DNA of 18,714 nucleotides from Prochlorothrix sp035285005 (lineage in GTDB: Bacteria > Cyanobacteriota > Cyanobacteriia > Prochlorotrichales > Prochlorotrichaceae). The stretch spans positions 1-18,714 of the forward strand of contig JAYKIB010000237.1 of NCBI GenBank assembly GCA_035285005.1, read 5' to 3'. A program made the translations under genes and the position numbers. Positions 5,783 to 13,855 of this stretch are shown piece after piece. The first letter of the stretch is position 1; every line of letters begins with the position of its first letter. Below the pieces are notes generated by a model. That model did not search any database. It saw only the letters and a program-made list of their open reading frames with translations, and was not told the origin of the DNA.

Positions 5783-8425
5783 ATGAAGATTCTGAAGATT
5801 CAGACACTTCGGGGACCGAATTACTGGAGCATCCGCTATCAAAAATTGATTGTTGTCCGTCTGGATCTAGAGGATATCGCCGATCGCCCCTCGGACACCC
5901 TGGAGGGGTTCTATGAGGGACTGGTCACCACGCTGCCAAGCTTGGAAGATCACTACTGCTCTCCGGGTCACAAAGGAGGCTTTCTGAAACGGGTCCGCAA
6001 TGGCACGATGATGGGCCATATTGTGGAACATGTGGCCCTGGAGTTACAAACCCTGGCGGGGATGCATGTGGGCTTTGGCCGAACTCGCGAAACCGCCACA
6101 CCCGGGGTATACCAGGTGGTGTTTGAGTATAAGGATGAGCGATCGGGCCGCTATGCTGCGCGGGCAGCGGTGCGTCTGTGCCAGAGCATTGTGGAAACGG
6201 GCCATTACCCCAAGGCGGATTTGGACCAGGACCTGGCGGACCTGGCGGAAATTCTGGCGGAAGCCCCCCTGGGACCCAGTACGGAGTCGATCGTTAAGGA
6301 AGCGGAAAGTCGAGATATCCCCTGGTCGATCGTGCCCGTGCGCTCCATGATCCAGTTTGGCTACGGGGTTCACCAGCGCCGCATCCAAGCCACCCAAACG
6401 GACTGCACCGGGGTACTGGGGGTGGAGCTGGCCTGTGACAAGGAAGGCACGAAAAATATTTTGGGCGAGTTTGGGGTGCCGGTCCCTCGGGGGACGGTGA
6501 TTTCCTACTTCGATGAGCTGGAAGATGCGATCGAGGATGTGGGGGGCTACCCGATTGTGATTAAGCCCCTGGACGGCAACCACGGTCGGGGCATTACCCT
6601 GGATATTCGCACCTGGCAAGAGGCCGAGGAAGCCTACGATGCGGCCCAGGATGCGGCTAAGACGCGCGGTGTGATTGTGGAGCGCTACTACACCGGGCGC
6701 GATCACCGAGTTCTGGTGGTGGGGGGCAAAGTGGTGGCCGTGGCGGAACGGGTTCCGGCCCATGTGGTGGGCGATGGCACTTCCACGATCGAAGCCCTCA
6801 TCGACGAAACCAATCGGGATCCCCGGCGGGGCGATGGCCACAGTAATGTGCTGACCAAGATCCATGCCGATCGCACCACCTGGCAACTGCTGGAGCGCAA
6901 GGGCTACAGCCTCCAAACCGTGCTAGCCAAGGGCGAAGTCTGCCATCTCCGGGCCACGGCTAACCTCAGCACTGGCGGCATTGCCATCGATCGCACCGAC
7001 GAAATTCATCCGGAAAATCGCTGGCTGGCCCAGCGCATCGTCAGAATTATTGGCCTTGACATTGCGGGCATCGATATCGTCACCGACGACATTTCCAAGC
7101 CCCTGCGCGAGAACGATGGCGTGGTGGTGGAAGTGAACGCGGCCCCCGGCTTCCGAATGCATGTCAGCCCCAGCGTTGGTAGCCCCCGCAATGTGGCAGC
7201 CCCCGTCATCGATCTCCTCTACCCTCCGGGCACCCCCGCCCGCGTGCCCATCATTTCCATCACCGGCACCAACGGCAAAACCACCACCACTCGCCTCATT
7301 GCCCATATTTTCAAGCAGACGGGCCAGGTGACGGGCTACACCACCACCGACGGCACCTACATCGGTGATCACCTGGTGGAAGCGGGGGACAACACCGGTC
7401 CCCAGAGTGCGGGGCTGATCCTCCACGATCCCACGGTGGAAGTGGCGGTGCTAGAAACGGCACGGGGCGGTATTTTACGATCGGGTCTGGCCTTCAACCA
7501 CAGCGATGTGGGCGTGGTGTTGAATGTGGCGGCGGATCACCTCGGACTGGGCGATATCAACACGATCGAGCAAATGGCTCACCTCAAGTCCGTGGTCGCC
7601 GAGGCGGTACGGCCCGAGGGCTACGCGGTGCTGAATGCGGAAGATGAGCGGGTGGCGGCCATGGCGGAACGGGTTAAGGCCCAGATCGCCTACTTCTCCC
7701 TGGATCCCGATAATGCCCTGGTCAAGGATCATGTGGCCCAGGGGGGGCTGGCGGCGGTTTATGAGGATGGCTTTATTACCCTACGCAAGGGGACGTGGGT
7801 GGCGCGAGTCCAGGAGGCGGAGCGCTGTCCGGTCACCTTTGGCGGGCGGGCTCCCTTTATGATTGCCAATGCCCTCGCGGCCACGGCGGCGGCCTTTGCC
7901 CAAGGGGTTGAGGTGGACCATATCCGCCAGGGCCTACTCACCTTCACCCCTTCGAGCCAGCAAACACCGGGTCGCATGAATCTGTTCAATTTGGGCAAAT
8001 ACCATGCCCTGATCGACTATGCCCATAATCCCGCCAGTTATGAGGCCCTGGGTAAGTTTGTCTGCAACTGGCCCGGTCAGCGGATTGGGGTAGTCGGGGG
8101 ACCGGGGGATCGCCGGGATGAGGACTTCATGACCCTGGGACAGCTCTCCGTGGGGATGTTCGATCGAATCATTGTCAAGGAAGATGACGACACCCGAGGT
8201 CGCCCGCGCGGAGATGCGGCCCACTTTATCAAGGAGGGCATCAAGGCCGCCAAGCCCGAGGCGGACTACGACACGATTTTGGATGAAACCACAGCGATCG
8301 AAACGGCCCTGGACAGTGCGCCCGAGGGGAGTCTGGTGGTCATTTTGCCGGAAAGTGTCAGCCGGGCGATCAGCTTGATTGAAGCTCGCAATCCCATCAA
8401 GGACGAAACCAGCGCAACGGTCTAA
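5783..8425 (+). CDS. cphA: Cyanophycin synthetase CphA
   Basis: CphA polymerises aspartate and arginine into cyanophycin, using ATP for each addition. The 880-residue length is typical of cyanobacterial enzymes. It begins MKILKIQTLRGPNYWSIRYQ, as the family does. After the N-terminal domain comes an ATP-grasp module, roughly residues 160-480, with IKPLDGNHGRGITL near 262-275 and VEVNAAPGFRMH near 448; this module adds Asp to the backbone. The C-terminal Mur-ligase-like module has the P-loop ITGTNGKTTTTRL (Lys499) and YAHNPASYEALG, and attaches Arg to the side chain. The start is well supported by similarity, although no strong ribosome binding site precedes it. Domain roles come from family knowledge. 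The gene follows cphB on the same strand after a long spacer, so separate regulation is likely. Confidence 0.97.
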   Translation: MKILKIQTLRGPNYWSIRYQKLIVVRLDLEDIADRPSDTLEGFYEGLVTTLPSLEDHYCSPGHKGGFLKRVRNGTMMGHIVEHVALELQTLAGMHVGFGRTRETATPGVYQVVFEYKDERSGRYAARAAVRLCQSIVETGHYPKADLDQDLADLAEILAEAPLGPSTESIVKEAESRDIPWSIVPVRSMIQFGYGVHQRRIQATQTDCTGVLGVELACDKEGTKNILGEFGVPVPRGTVISYFDELEDAIEDVGGYPIVIKPLDGNHGRGITLDIRTWQEAEEAYDAAQDAAKTRGVIVERYYTGRDHRVLVVGGKVVAVAERVPAHVVGDGTSTIEALIDETNRDPRRGDGHSNVLTKIHADRTTWQLLERKGYSLQTVLAKGEVCHLRATANLSTGGIAIDRTDEIHPENRWLAQRIVRIIGLDIAGIDIVTDDISKPLRENDGVVVEVNAAPGFRMHVSPSVGSPRNVAAPVIDLLYPPGTPARVPIISITGTNGKTTTTRLIAHIFKQTGQVTGYTTTDGTYIGDHLVEAGDNTGPQSAGLILHDPTVEVAVLETARGGILRSGLAFNHSDVGVVLNVAADHLGLGDINTIEQMAHLKSVVAEAVRPEGYAVLNAEDERVAAMAERVKAQIAYFSLDPDNALVKDHVAQGGLAAVYEDGFITLRKGTWVARVQEAERCPVTFGGRAPFMIANALAATAAAFAQGVEVDHIRQGLLTFTPSSQQTPGRMNLFNLGKYHALIDYAHNPASYEALGKFVCNWPGQRIGVVGGPGDRRDEDFMTLGQLSVGMFDRIIVKEDDDTRGRPRGDAAHFIKEGIKAAKPEADYDTILDETTAIETALDSAPEGSLVVILPESVSRAISLIEARNPIKDETSATV

Positions 8426-8441
8426 ACCTTCCTACCAGTAG

Positions 8442-8458
8442 GGTGGGCAGTGCCCGCC
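8442..8458 (+). terminator. Possible cphA terminator hairpin
   Basis: ggtgggc-agt-gcccgcc forms a 7-bp stem (one G-T pair) 17 bp after the cphA stop. It lacks a convincing T run (tgtttag follows), so termination is only suggested. Confidence 0.4.
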
Positions 8459-8502
8459 TGTTTAGTGGGGTTAAATGGAAAATTAGATCTGACCCGCATT
8501 CA

Positions 8503-8649
8503 GAGGATGTTTGGAAACTTCGACTAAGGGCCGTAGGCCCTCGCCGAATCCCCCTCACCTCAGTCCCCCTTTTGAAGGGGGAAGAAGAAGCCGTCCCCCC
8601 CTTGTAAAGGGGGGTTAGGGAGAATTTTCTTAGGTTTCCAAACATCCTC
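8503..8649 (+). repeat. E2 element, full copy (MITE-like)
   Basis: Inverted ends gaggatgtttggaaac (8503-8518) and gtttccaaacatcctc (8634-8649) enclose 115 bp holding three internal palindromes: agggccgtaggccct, ccccctttt-gaaggggg and cccccc-ttgtaaa-gggggg. The full copy at 18258-18398 has the same parts in reverse order and orientation. Flanks are tca and cca, a possible 3-bp target duplication with one mismatch. It fills much of the cphA-cydB convergent spacer (8426-8781), where nothing else was recognised beyond the terminator-like hairpin. Confidence 0.85.
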
Positions 8650-8781
8650 CCAGGATATGCCGAGTTTTCAGGCTTCTTATGCAAGGCGATGGGAAGTCGG
8701 AAAACGTACCCAATCTCGGCAGAGACGTGACCAAAATGAGGACGTTGCCCCAGGTGGAGAATCGTGAGGAGAATCGGGAGA

Positions 8782-9795
8782 CTAATCCCCGTACTGGCTG
8801 GTCACAACCTTGCCCCGAAAGACCACATATTGATAGATGTTATAGGCCAACATAATCGGGATCAAAAAGCCAATAAACACCAGCATAAACACTAGAGAAC
8901 TGGGTGCGGCGGCAGCTTGATAGATGGTGATTTGGGTAGGAATAATATAGGGGAAGACCACCAGCGCAAGGCCCAGAAAGGTGAGGACAAACAGCAGGAT
9001 TGTCCAGACAAATGGAGCTATTTCCTGTTTCTGGTTGAGGCTACGGAGCAGTTGCCAAATCAGCAGAATACCCAACAGAGGAATCACCGCAAAGACATAG
9101 ATTAACGGCTGGGAAAAGAGTCGATCGCGGGCGTATTCATAGAAAAAAGGTGTAATCACCGTGATGGCGATCGCCCCCAATAGCGTGGTCCAAGCCGCCA
9201 GCTTTGCCGTTTTATAGTGGGTGTCCTGGAGCGGTCCCGCCGTGCGCATAATCAGATAGGTGGATCCGATCAAGACATAGCCCTGAATTAGGGTCAGGGC
9301 CACCAACAGCGAGGGCAAACTCAAGCAATCCAGCGTACTACCAATAAAATGGCCCGATTCATCCACCGCAATACCCGCAAGGACTCCACCCAGGGCAAAT
9401 CCCTGACCTAGGGCTGCTAAAAAACTCCCCGCCCCAAAGGCCAAGTTCCACAGCACCTTTTGTTGGGAGTGCTCCCGAAACTCAAAGGCCACAGCCCGAA
9501 AAATGAAGCCAAAGACCATCGCCAGAATCGGGATATAGAGGGCGTTGAGAATGGTGGCATAGGCCAGGGGAAAAGCCCCAAACAAGGCCCCCCCCATCAA
9601 CACGAGCCAGGTTTCATTGGCATCCCACACATTACCCAAACTGGTCATGAGAATCCCACGACGTTCTTCGCTAGAGGCCGTAATCGAGAGGATTCCGACC
9701 CCTAGGTCAAATCCATCGAGCAGGACATACAGGAAGAGAAACAGGGCTAAAATCGCAAACCAAACCTGGGGTAGAAAATAGGTGAGGGTCTCCAT
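8782..9795 (-). CDS. cydB: Cytochrome bd-type quinol oxidase subunit II
   Basis: CydB is the smaller membrane subunit of the bd-type terminal oxidase, which oxidises quinol and reduces oxygen to water. The 337-residue product is almost wholly hydrophobic, with about eight to nine membrane helices. It opens with the family pattern LYVLLDGFDLGVGIL (Asp27 and Asp30) and has the conserved WDANETWLVLMGGALFGAFPLAYA segment near 58-81. The ATG overlaps the cydA stop in the sequence TAATG, so translation is probably coupled. Cyanobacterial members are often called the cyanide-insensitive type; substrate quinone and cyanide sensitivity cannot be read from sequence. Confidence 0.95.
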   Translation of the reverse strand: METLTYFLPQVWFAILALFLFLYVLLDGFDLGVGILSITASSEERRGILMTSLGNVWDANETWLVLMGGALFGAFPLAYATILNALYIPILAMVFGFIFRAVAFEFREHSQQKVLWNLAFGAGSFLAALGQGFALGGVLAGIAVDESGHFIGSTLDCLSLPSLLVALTLIQGYVLIGSTYLIMRTAGPLQDTHYKTAKLAAWTTLLGAIAITVITPFFYEYARDRLFSQPLIYVFAVIPLLGILLIWQLLRSLNQKQEIAPFVWTILLFVLTFLGLALVVFPYIIPTQITIYQAAAAPSSLVFMLVFIGFLIPIMLAYNIYQYVVFRGKVVTSQYGD

Positions 9796-11243
9796 TATCG
9801 TTGGGCCTCCAGAGGACGACGATCGGGCACAAATTCACCGGACGGGTCAGCGGGGGGACTGTCTTCGCTACCCGGAAGCGGCAGATCCAGATTTGGCCCC
9901 TGGCGCAGAATCCGACTGCCAAAGTATAGGGTCGCAATGAGCAGCAAACTGTAGACGACAGTGAACGCAATGAGCGAGACCAGAACATTACTGGCGGGAA
10001 GCTGGGAAGCGGCATCACTGGTGCGAATCAGGCCATAAACAGTCCAGGGTTGGCGGCCCACCTCCCGAACAGTCCACCCCGTCTCCACAGCCACATAGCC
10101 CAGGGGCGCAGCCAAAACCCAGGCCCACAAAAGCCATGTTTGCTGGACGATCGACTCGGGTGATAGTTTCCCGCGCAGCCACTGTAGCAGCGTCACTCCC
10201 ATTAAACCGGCAAAAAAGAAGCCAATCCCTGCCATAATCCGGAAACAATAGAAAATAAGGCCAATCATTGGCGGTCGATCGGCGGGTGCAAACTCCTTCA
10301 GTCCGAGGACAGGCGCTGATAGCTCAGGCTTAAATTCAAGGATATAGCCCAAACCCTGGGGAATATTGAGTTCAAAGTCATTCTTTTCGGCATTAGCATT
10401 CGGCAGCGCCAGAATACTCCAGGGAGCAGTATCTCCGGCGGGAACCGTCTCCCAGCGGGCTTCGATCGCGGCCAGCTTCGAGGGTTGATGTTCATAGACC
10501 TGCTCACCACTGGCGTGTCCCACCGCAATCTGGAGTGGGGCCACCACCACGAGTACTGCCAGGGCAATTTTAAGAGATGCACTAAAAAATTGAGGATGAC
10601 GCGCCTGACGCTGGCTGAGAATATACCAAGCGCTAATCCCACCGATGACAAACAGGGACGTTTCCAGGGTCGCCAGGAACATATGGGACACACTATCAAT
10701 CATGGCGGGGTTGAGAATCGCTTCAAAGTAATCCCGCACAATGAACTTACCATCTACCCACTCCCCTCCGCTGGGGGTTTGCATCCAGGAATTCGCCACC
10801 AGAATCCAAAAAGTGGAGAGATTTGCACCAAAGGCAACCATGATGGTCGAAAGGTAGTGAATAATCGGCGGGACTCGGTTCCAGCCAAAGAGCATAATCC
10901 CCAGAAACCCGGCCTCTAACATAAAGGCCATCGCCCCTTCAAACCCCAAAATACTCCCGAAAAAATCCCCGGCAGCTTCGGAAAACGGGGCCCAATTGGT
11001 CCCAAACTCAAATTCCATCGGGACACCGGAGGCCACACCAATCCCAAAGTTCAGGACATAGAGCTTGGCCCAAAACCGAGCATGGTGGTAGTAGTCCGCT
11101 TTACGGGTCTTGAGCCAAAGGCCTTCCAGAATCACCAGATAAATGCCAAGTCCTGTGGTCAGCACAGGCCAGAGCATATGGAAGAAACTAGTCAAGGCAA
11201 ATTGGATCCGGGAAAGAACAACAGTATTAGTCCAGATTTCCAT
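9795..11243 (-). CDS. cydA: Cytochrome bd-type quinol oxidase subunit I
   Basis: CydA binds the three haems and the quinol. All key residues of the E. coli enzyme have counterparts: His22 (for H19), His187 (H186), Met337 in FRIMAG (M393), Glu102 and Glu110 (E99, E107), Lys256 and Glu261 in SKLAAIEARWET (quinol-loop K252, E257), and Glu394 and Arg397 in REVGRQPW (E445, R448). At 482 residues it has the short form of the quinol loop. The C-terminus, after the last helix, is a polar tail rich in Pro and Asp. It is first in a two-gene operon with cydB. ATG 11243 fits the family start. No confident promoter was identified; an E1 copy lies about 110 bp upstream. Confidence 0.97.
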   Translation of the reverse strand: MEIWTNTVVLSRIQFALTSFFHMLWPVLTTGLGIYLVILEGLWLKTRKADYYHHARFWAKLYVLNFGIGVASGVPMEFEFGTNWAPFSEAAGDFFGSILGFEGAMAFMLEAGFLGIMLFGWNRVPPIIHYLSTIMVAFGANLSTFWILVANSWMQTPSGGEWVDGKFIVRDYFEAILNPAMIDSVSHMFLATLETSLFVIGGISAWYILSQRQARHPQFFSASLKIALAVLVVVAPLQIAVGHASGEQVYEHQPSKLAAIEARWETVPAGDTAPWSILALPNANAEKNDFELNIPQGLGYILEFKPELSAPVLGLKEFAPADRPPMIGLIFYCFRIMAGIGFFFAGLMGVTLLQWLRGKLSPESIVQQTWLLWAWVLAAPLGYVAVETGWTVREVGRQPWTVYGLIRTSDAASQLPASNVLVSLIAFTVVYSLLLIATLYFGSRILRQGPNLDLPLPGSEDSPPADPSGEFVPDRRPLEAQR

Positions 11244-11353
11244 GAAGATAATCAGATGAAAGACAAATCAGGTAGCTCAGCGATCGAGTGCCTCGGATTA
11301 GAGGGGAGACAGCAGCGCCGCTCCCCAACTCACCAAGGTACCCATATTCTAAT

Positions 11354-11452
11354 GGGCACCTCGATTAATTGTGGCGGGCGGCGAAGCCGCCTGCCACAAC
11401 CCTGATTATGCCGTGGACACTACGGTCGAAATTTGAATAAATCGAGGTGTCC
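11354..11452 (-). repeat. E1 element, full 99-bp copy with 4-bp TSD
   Basis: Ends gggcacctcgattaat (11354-11369) and the inverse with two or three changes at the right. Hairpin stem tgtggcgggcggc with gccgcctgccaca around gaa, one G-T pair. The element is flanked by the direct repeat taat (11350-11353 and 11453-11456), as expected of a transposed element. Confidence 0.88.
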
Positions 11453-11471
11453 TAATGAACTCCTTGGATTC

Positions 11472-11572
11472 GGACACCTCGATGCAGGTGAGTGGGCAAC
11501 TTCACCGATCACCCTCCCCCTCATCCCAAGACCGACCCAACCCCGACCCAAGACCGATCCCAAGACCGACAT
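11472..11572. repeat. E1 end fragment and short tandem cccaagaccga repeats
   Basis: ggacacctcgat at 11472-11483 matches an E1 left end. From about 11525 to 11570 the unit cccaagaccga recurs three times with a variant between. Together with the flanking E1 copies this accounts for the 405-bp spacer between cydA and nadA. Confidence 0.45.
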
Positions 11573-11580
11573 TGACAGAA

Positions 11581-11641
11581 GGGCACCTCAAACAATGCAG
11601 ATTTTCAGCGCAGTTTCCACGGCAGCGTCAGGATTGGGTTG
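11581..11641 (+). repeat. E1 element, left half only
   Basis: gggcacctcaaacaatgcag continues through the internal block ttttcagcgcag and the caggattggg junction, then breaks off where the hairpin should begin, a few bases before the nadA stop codon (11649-11651). Confidence 0.75.
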
Positions 11642-11648
11642 CCCCTGC

Positions 11649-12674
11649 CTAACTCATGGCCAACATGCGTTCGATCGGCTTAAGGGCTGCAACTCGGGTG
11701 GCCTCCGGGAGGGTAATTTCCGGGGCGCGATGCTTCATGGCATCGTAGAGTTTTTCCAAGGTATTGAGGCGCATATGGGGACACTCATTACAGGCACAGT
11801 TGTTGAGGGGGGGGGCAGGAATAAAGTCCCGATCAGGCATTCTCTTCTTCATCTGATGGATAATGCCCGGTTCCGTTGCCACAATGAAGGTGGATCGATC
11901 GCTCTGGCTACTGTAGTTAAGCAGCGCCGTGGTCGAGCCAATAAAATCCGCATGGCGGAGTACAGTGGTTTCACACTCCGGATGAGCGAGGATTTCAGCC
12001 TGGGGATGGCGAATCTTGAGATCCACCAGCTTTCGCTCCGAAAACGTCTCATGGACCATACAACTGCCCTGCCATAGCACCAGGTCACGCCCCGTTTGTT
12101 CCATCACATAGCGACCCAGATTACGATCGGGTGCAAAGATAATAGGCTGGTCCGCAGGAATTTGCTCCACTAACTTCACCGCATTGGAGCTCGTACAGAT
12201 AATATCGCTGAGTGCTTTGATTTCAGCCGAACAATTAATGTAGGAAATGACAATATGGTCGGGATGTTGAGCCTTAAAAGCTGCAAACTGGTCGGCAGGG
12301 CAGCTATCGGCCAGGGAGCACCCCGCCTCTAAATCCGGCAACAGCACCAACTTCTGGGGATTGAGAATCTTGGCAGTTTCCGCCATGAAGTGAACCCCAG
12401 CAAACACAATCACCTCGGCATCCGTACTAGCTGCCTGTTGCGAAAGGCCAAGGGAATCGCCAATGTAGTCAGCAATATCCTGGATATCGGAGTCTTGGTA
12501 GTAGTGGGCTAGGATTACGGCATTAAGTTCCCGCTTTAAGTCCTCAATGGCGGCAAAGAGGTCAAGGGGACGAGACGTGGTAGGCGCAGGGGCAGTGGCA
12601 AACACGGGCAAGGGGGAGTGGAGTGGGTCAGGGGAGGGACAAAGCAAGGACGATCGCGGTAGATCAGCAGCCAT
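11649..12674 (-). CDS. nadA: Quinolinate synthase NadA
   Basis: NadA condenses iminoaspartate with dihydroxyacetone phosphate to quinolinate, using a [4Fe-4S] cluster, in de novo NAD synthesis. The 341-residue product has the family motifs ILAHYYQDSDIQDIADYIGDS (54-74), FAGVHFMAETAKILNP, YINCSAEIKALSDIICTSSNAV and a C-terminal NNCACNECPHM. The likely cluster ligands are Cys148, Cys234 (in HPEC) and Cys298. Residues 1-37 are a Pro/Ser-rich extension that is not part of the conserved fold; no other ATG is available before the conserved region. The gene stands alone and is bracketed by repeat fragments: a truncated E1 at its 3' end and a truncated E2 just upstream of its start. Confidence 0.96.
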   Translation of the reverse strand: MAADLPRSSLLCPSPDPLHSPLPVFATAPAPTTSRPLDLFAAIEDLKRELNAVILAHYYQDSDIQDIADYIGDSLGLSQQAASTDAEVIVFAGVHFMAETAKILNPQKLVLLPDLEAGCSLADSCPADQFAAFKAQHPDHIVISYINCSAEIKALSDIICTSSNAVKLVEQIPADQPIIFAPDRNLGRYVMEQTGRDLVLWQGSCMVHETFSERKLVDLKIRHPQAEILAHPECETTVLRHADFIGSTTALLNYSSQSDRSTFIVATEPGIIHQMKKRMPDRDFIPAPPLNNCACNECPHMRLNTLEKLYDAMKHRAPEITLPEATRVAALKPIERMLAMS

Positions 12675-12690
12675 GGGCTGGCCCTAAGCG

Positions 12691-12771
12691 GGTTCTTCCC
12701 CCTTCAAAAGGGGGACTGAGGGGGATTCTACAAGGGCCTACGGCCCTTAGCCGAAGTTTCCAAACATCCTC
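12691..12771 (+). repeat. E2 element, right half
   Basis: Contains cccccttc-aaaa-ggggg, the gggcctacggccc palindrome and the end gtttccaaacatcctc (12756-12771), in the orientation of the 18258 copy. The other half is missing. It lies within the probable nadA 5' leader. Confidence 0.75.
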
Positions 12772-12877
12772 TAAGGGAGAGGGACGGCAAAGCTGCCCCT
12801 CTGAAAATCGTCATCCGTGGAGTTGATCGAGAAAGCTGGGACTGTTGTGAGGGAGCAATGATGATGGGGTTCTTTTA

Positions 12878-12883
12878 ATTATA
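12878..12883 (-). promoter_or_regulatory. Possible -10 box for nadA
   Basis: On the minus strand the sequence reads TATAAT in an AT-rich patch, about 200 bp upstream of nadA. No matching -35 hexamer is found at 16-18 bp. If real, the transcript would run through the E2 half-copy before nadA. Confidence 0.3.
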
Positions 12884-12969
12884 GTTGAAATTACCAAAAC
12901 CCTGGACTGACTAAGATAACACAGACTCAGGCGATCACCAAGAATCCGGCCTTTCCGCTCATTTGCCAG

Positions 12970-13117
12970 TATCCGGGTTATGGCGTGTGGCTTCGCCACG
13001 CATCGCAATGAATTGAGATAGGAGGGACAGCCCTTTGTTCCTCTGCAAAAGGGGACGGAGGGGGATGCTGCAAGGACCTAGGGCACCTCACTGTAGTTTT
13101 CAAACCTCCCCTTAGAC
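12970..13117. repeat. Degenerate E1 hairpin end joined to degenerate E2 half
   Basis: gcgtgtggc-ttc-gccacgc followed by caatgaattgag (about 12977-13014) resembles an E1 hairpin and right end. From 13022 the run gacagccctttg ... gggggatgctgcaaggacc ... gttttcaaacctcc parallels the right half of E2 with many changes. Together with the E2 half at 12691-12771 this fills most of the 559-bp nadA to 13234 spacer. Confidence 0.55.
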
Positions 13118-13233
13118 CGGTCTCAACCTCCCCATAGCCTCCCCTTAAACTGCGGCCCGTATCCTGGACTCCGAGACGCCCCAGGTCTCACCTTCACCCC
13201 TTGTCAAGCACACCCTGGAAGTGAACCGCCGCC

Positions 13234-13536
13234 ATGTCTAAATCACGTTTTTTGGGGCTATCCCAAGGCCAGATTCAGCAAATCCTGCGTCGTCAGCAGC
13301 AGCGGATCGAAATCGATGGACGGATGGGTCCTAGCTCCTTGCTAGCGGTTCTGTGCTGTGTTGCCCTGGGGTGCGGCATGGTGCTATTGCTCCAAGGTCT
13401 CGCGCCCCAGGCCCCCTGGTTGGAAAGTTTGTTGGGAGCCAGTTGGTTGTTGGGGTCGGCTTGGTTTGCATTTTATGCAGAAGAACGCGATTGGGAGGTG
13501 CCGGGACCGTCGGTGTGGTTGCCCTGGCTGAAGTAG
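13234..13536 (+). CDS. Small two-helix membrane protein, function unknown
   Basis: I do not recognise the family. The 100-residue product has a polar, basic, Gln-rich N-terminus (1-34, with IQQILRRQQQRIEID that could form an amphipathic helix). Two hydrophobic segments follow, LLAVLCCVALGCGMVLLLQG (about 36-55) and LLGASWLLGSAWFAFYA (about 66-82), with an acidic, Trp-rich tail ending VWLPWLK. This suggests an integral membrane protein with cytoplasmic ends. ATG 13234 has no strong ribosome binding site. A hairpin begins at the stop codon. It is read divergently from nadA and convergently with the adenylate cyclase. That it is a gene rests on composition and on filling the spacer; moderate confidence. 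Confidence 0.7.
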   Translation: MSKSRFLGLSQGQIQQILRRQQQRIEIDGRMGPSSLLAVLCCVALGCGMVLLLQGLAPQAPWLESLLGASWLLGSAWFAFYAEERDWEVPGPSVWLPWLK

Positions 13537-13562
13537 GCCCGAAACCGCTAGGTTTTCGGCCC
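13536..13562 (+). terminator. Hairpin at the end of the small membrane protein gene
   Basis: ggcccgaaacc (13536-13546) and ggttttcggccc (13551-13562) pair with one mismatch and one bulged base around gcta. The stem starts within the stop codon. There is no T run after it. Confidence 0.4.
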
Positions 13563-13582
13563 GTAACCCCGATCAAACCCTA

Positions 13583-13681
13583 GGGCACCTCGATTAATCC
13601 AAATTTTTGTCCTGTGATCCACGCAAGAGTGAGAGTTCTGGCGTGCGGCTTCGCCGCACGCCAGAATTAATTGAGGTGCCC
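13583..13681 (+). repeat. E1 element, full 99-bp copy with 4-bp TSD
   Basis: Left end gggcacctcgattaat (13583-13598), right end attaattgaggtgccc. Perfect 14-bp hairpin ttctggcgtgcggc / gccgcacgccagaa around ttc. Flanked by ccta on both sides (13579-13582, 13682-13685). The middle 30 bases are more diverged than in other copies. Confidence 0.88.
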
Positions 13682-13687
13682 CCTAAA

Positions 13688-13733
13688 AGGATGTTTGGAA
13701 ACCTAAGAGAATCCCCCCTGCCCCCTTGTAATA
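13688..13733 (+). repeat. E2 element, left end only
   Basis: aggatgtttggaaacctaag then agaatcccccctgcccccttgtaa matches the first third of the 18258 copy. It ends abruptly at the 15-bp tandem repeat. Confidence 0.7.
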
Positions 13734-13819
13734 AGAATCAGGGTTGTGAGAATCAGGGTTGTGAGAATCAGGGTTGTGACGTGCGGCTTCGCCGCACGTC
13801 ACAATGAATCGAGGTACCC
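13734..13819 (+). repeat. Chimeric E1: triplicated 15-mer, hairpin and right end
   Basis: The unit agaatcagggttgtg occurs three times without change (13734-13748, 13749-13763, 13764-13778). This unit is the E1 internal segment just before the hairpin. A perfect 14-bp hairpin follows (13774-13787 with 13791-13804, loop ttc), then the E1 right end aatgaatcgaggtaccc. The left half of E1 is replaced by the E2 fragment. Confidence 0.8.
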
Positions 13820-13855
13820 AGCAGTGACCTACAGAACCAGCAGTGACCTACAGAA
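13818..13855. repeat. 19-bp tandem duplication at the cyclase stop codon
   Basis: ccagcagtgacctacagaa is present twice without change (13818-13836, 13837-13855). The inner unit covers the last two codons and the stop codon of the adenylate cyclase. Confidence 0.8.

Noticed and set aside
5620..5916. A 98-codon open frame entering cphA
   Set aside because: It overlaps the conserved start of cphA in a different frame, and part of it covers hairpin DNA.
6044..7426. Open frames of 167 and 290 codons on the minus strand within cphA
   Set aside because: They are antisense to a fully conserved 880-residue protein and show His/Gly-rich antisense composition.
12811..13008. A 65-codon minus-strand frame upstream of nadA
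   Set aside because: It begins in a degenerate E1 hairpin and shows no protein-like features.
13734..13778. Three 15-bp units considered as a CRISPR array
   Set aside because: The units are directly adjacent with no spacers and are a known part of the E1 element.
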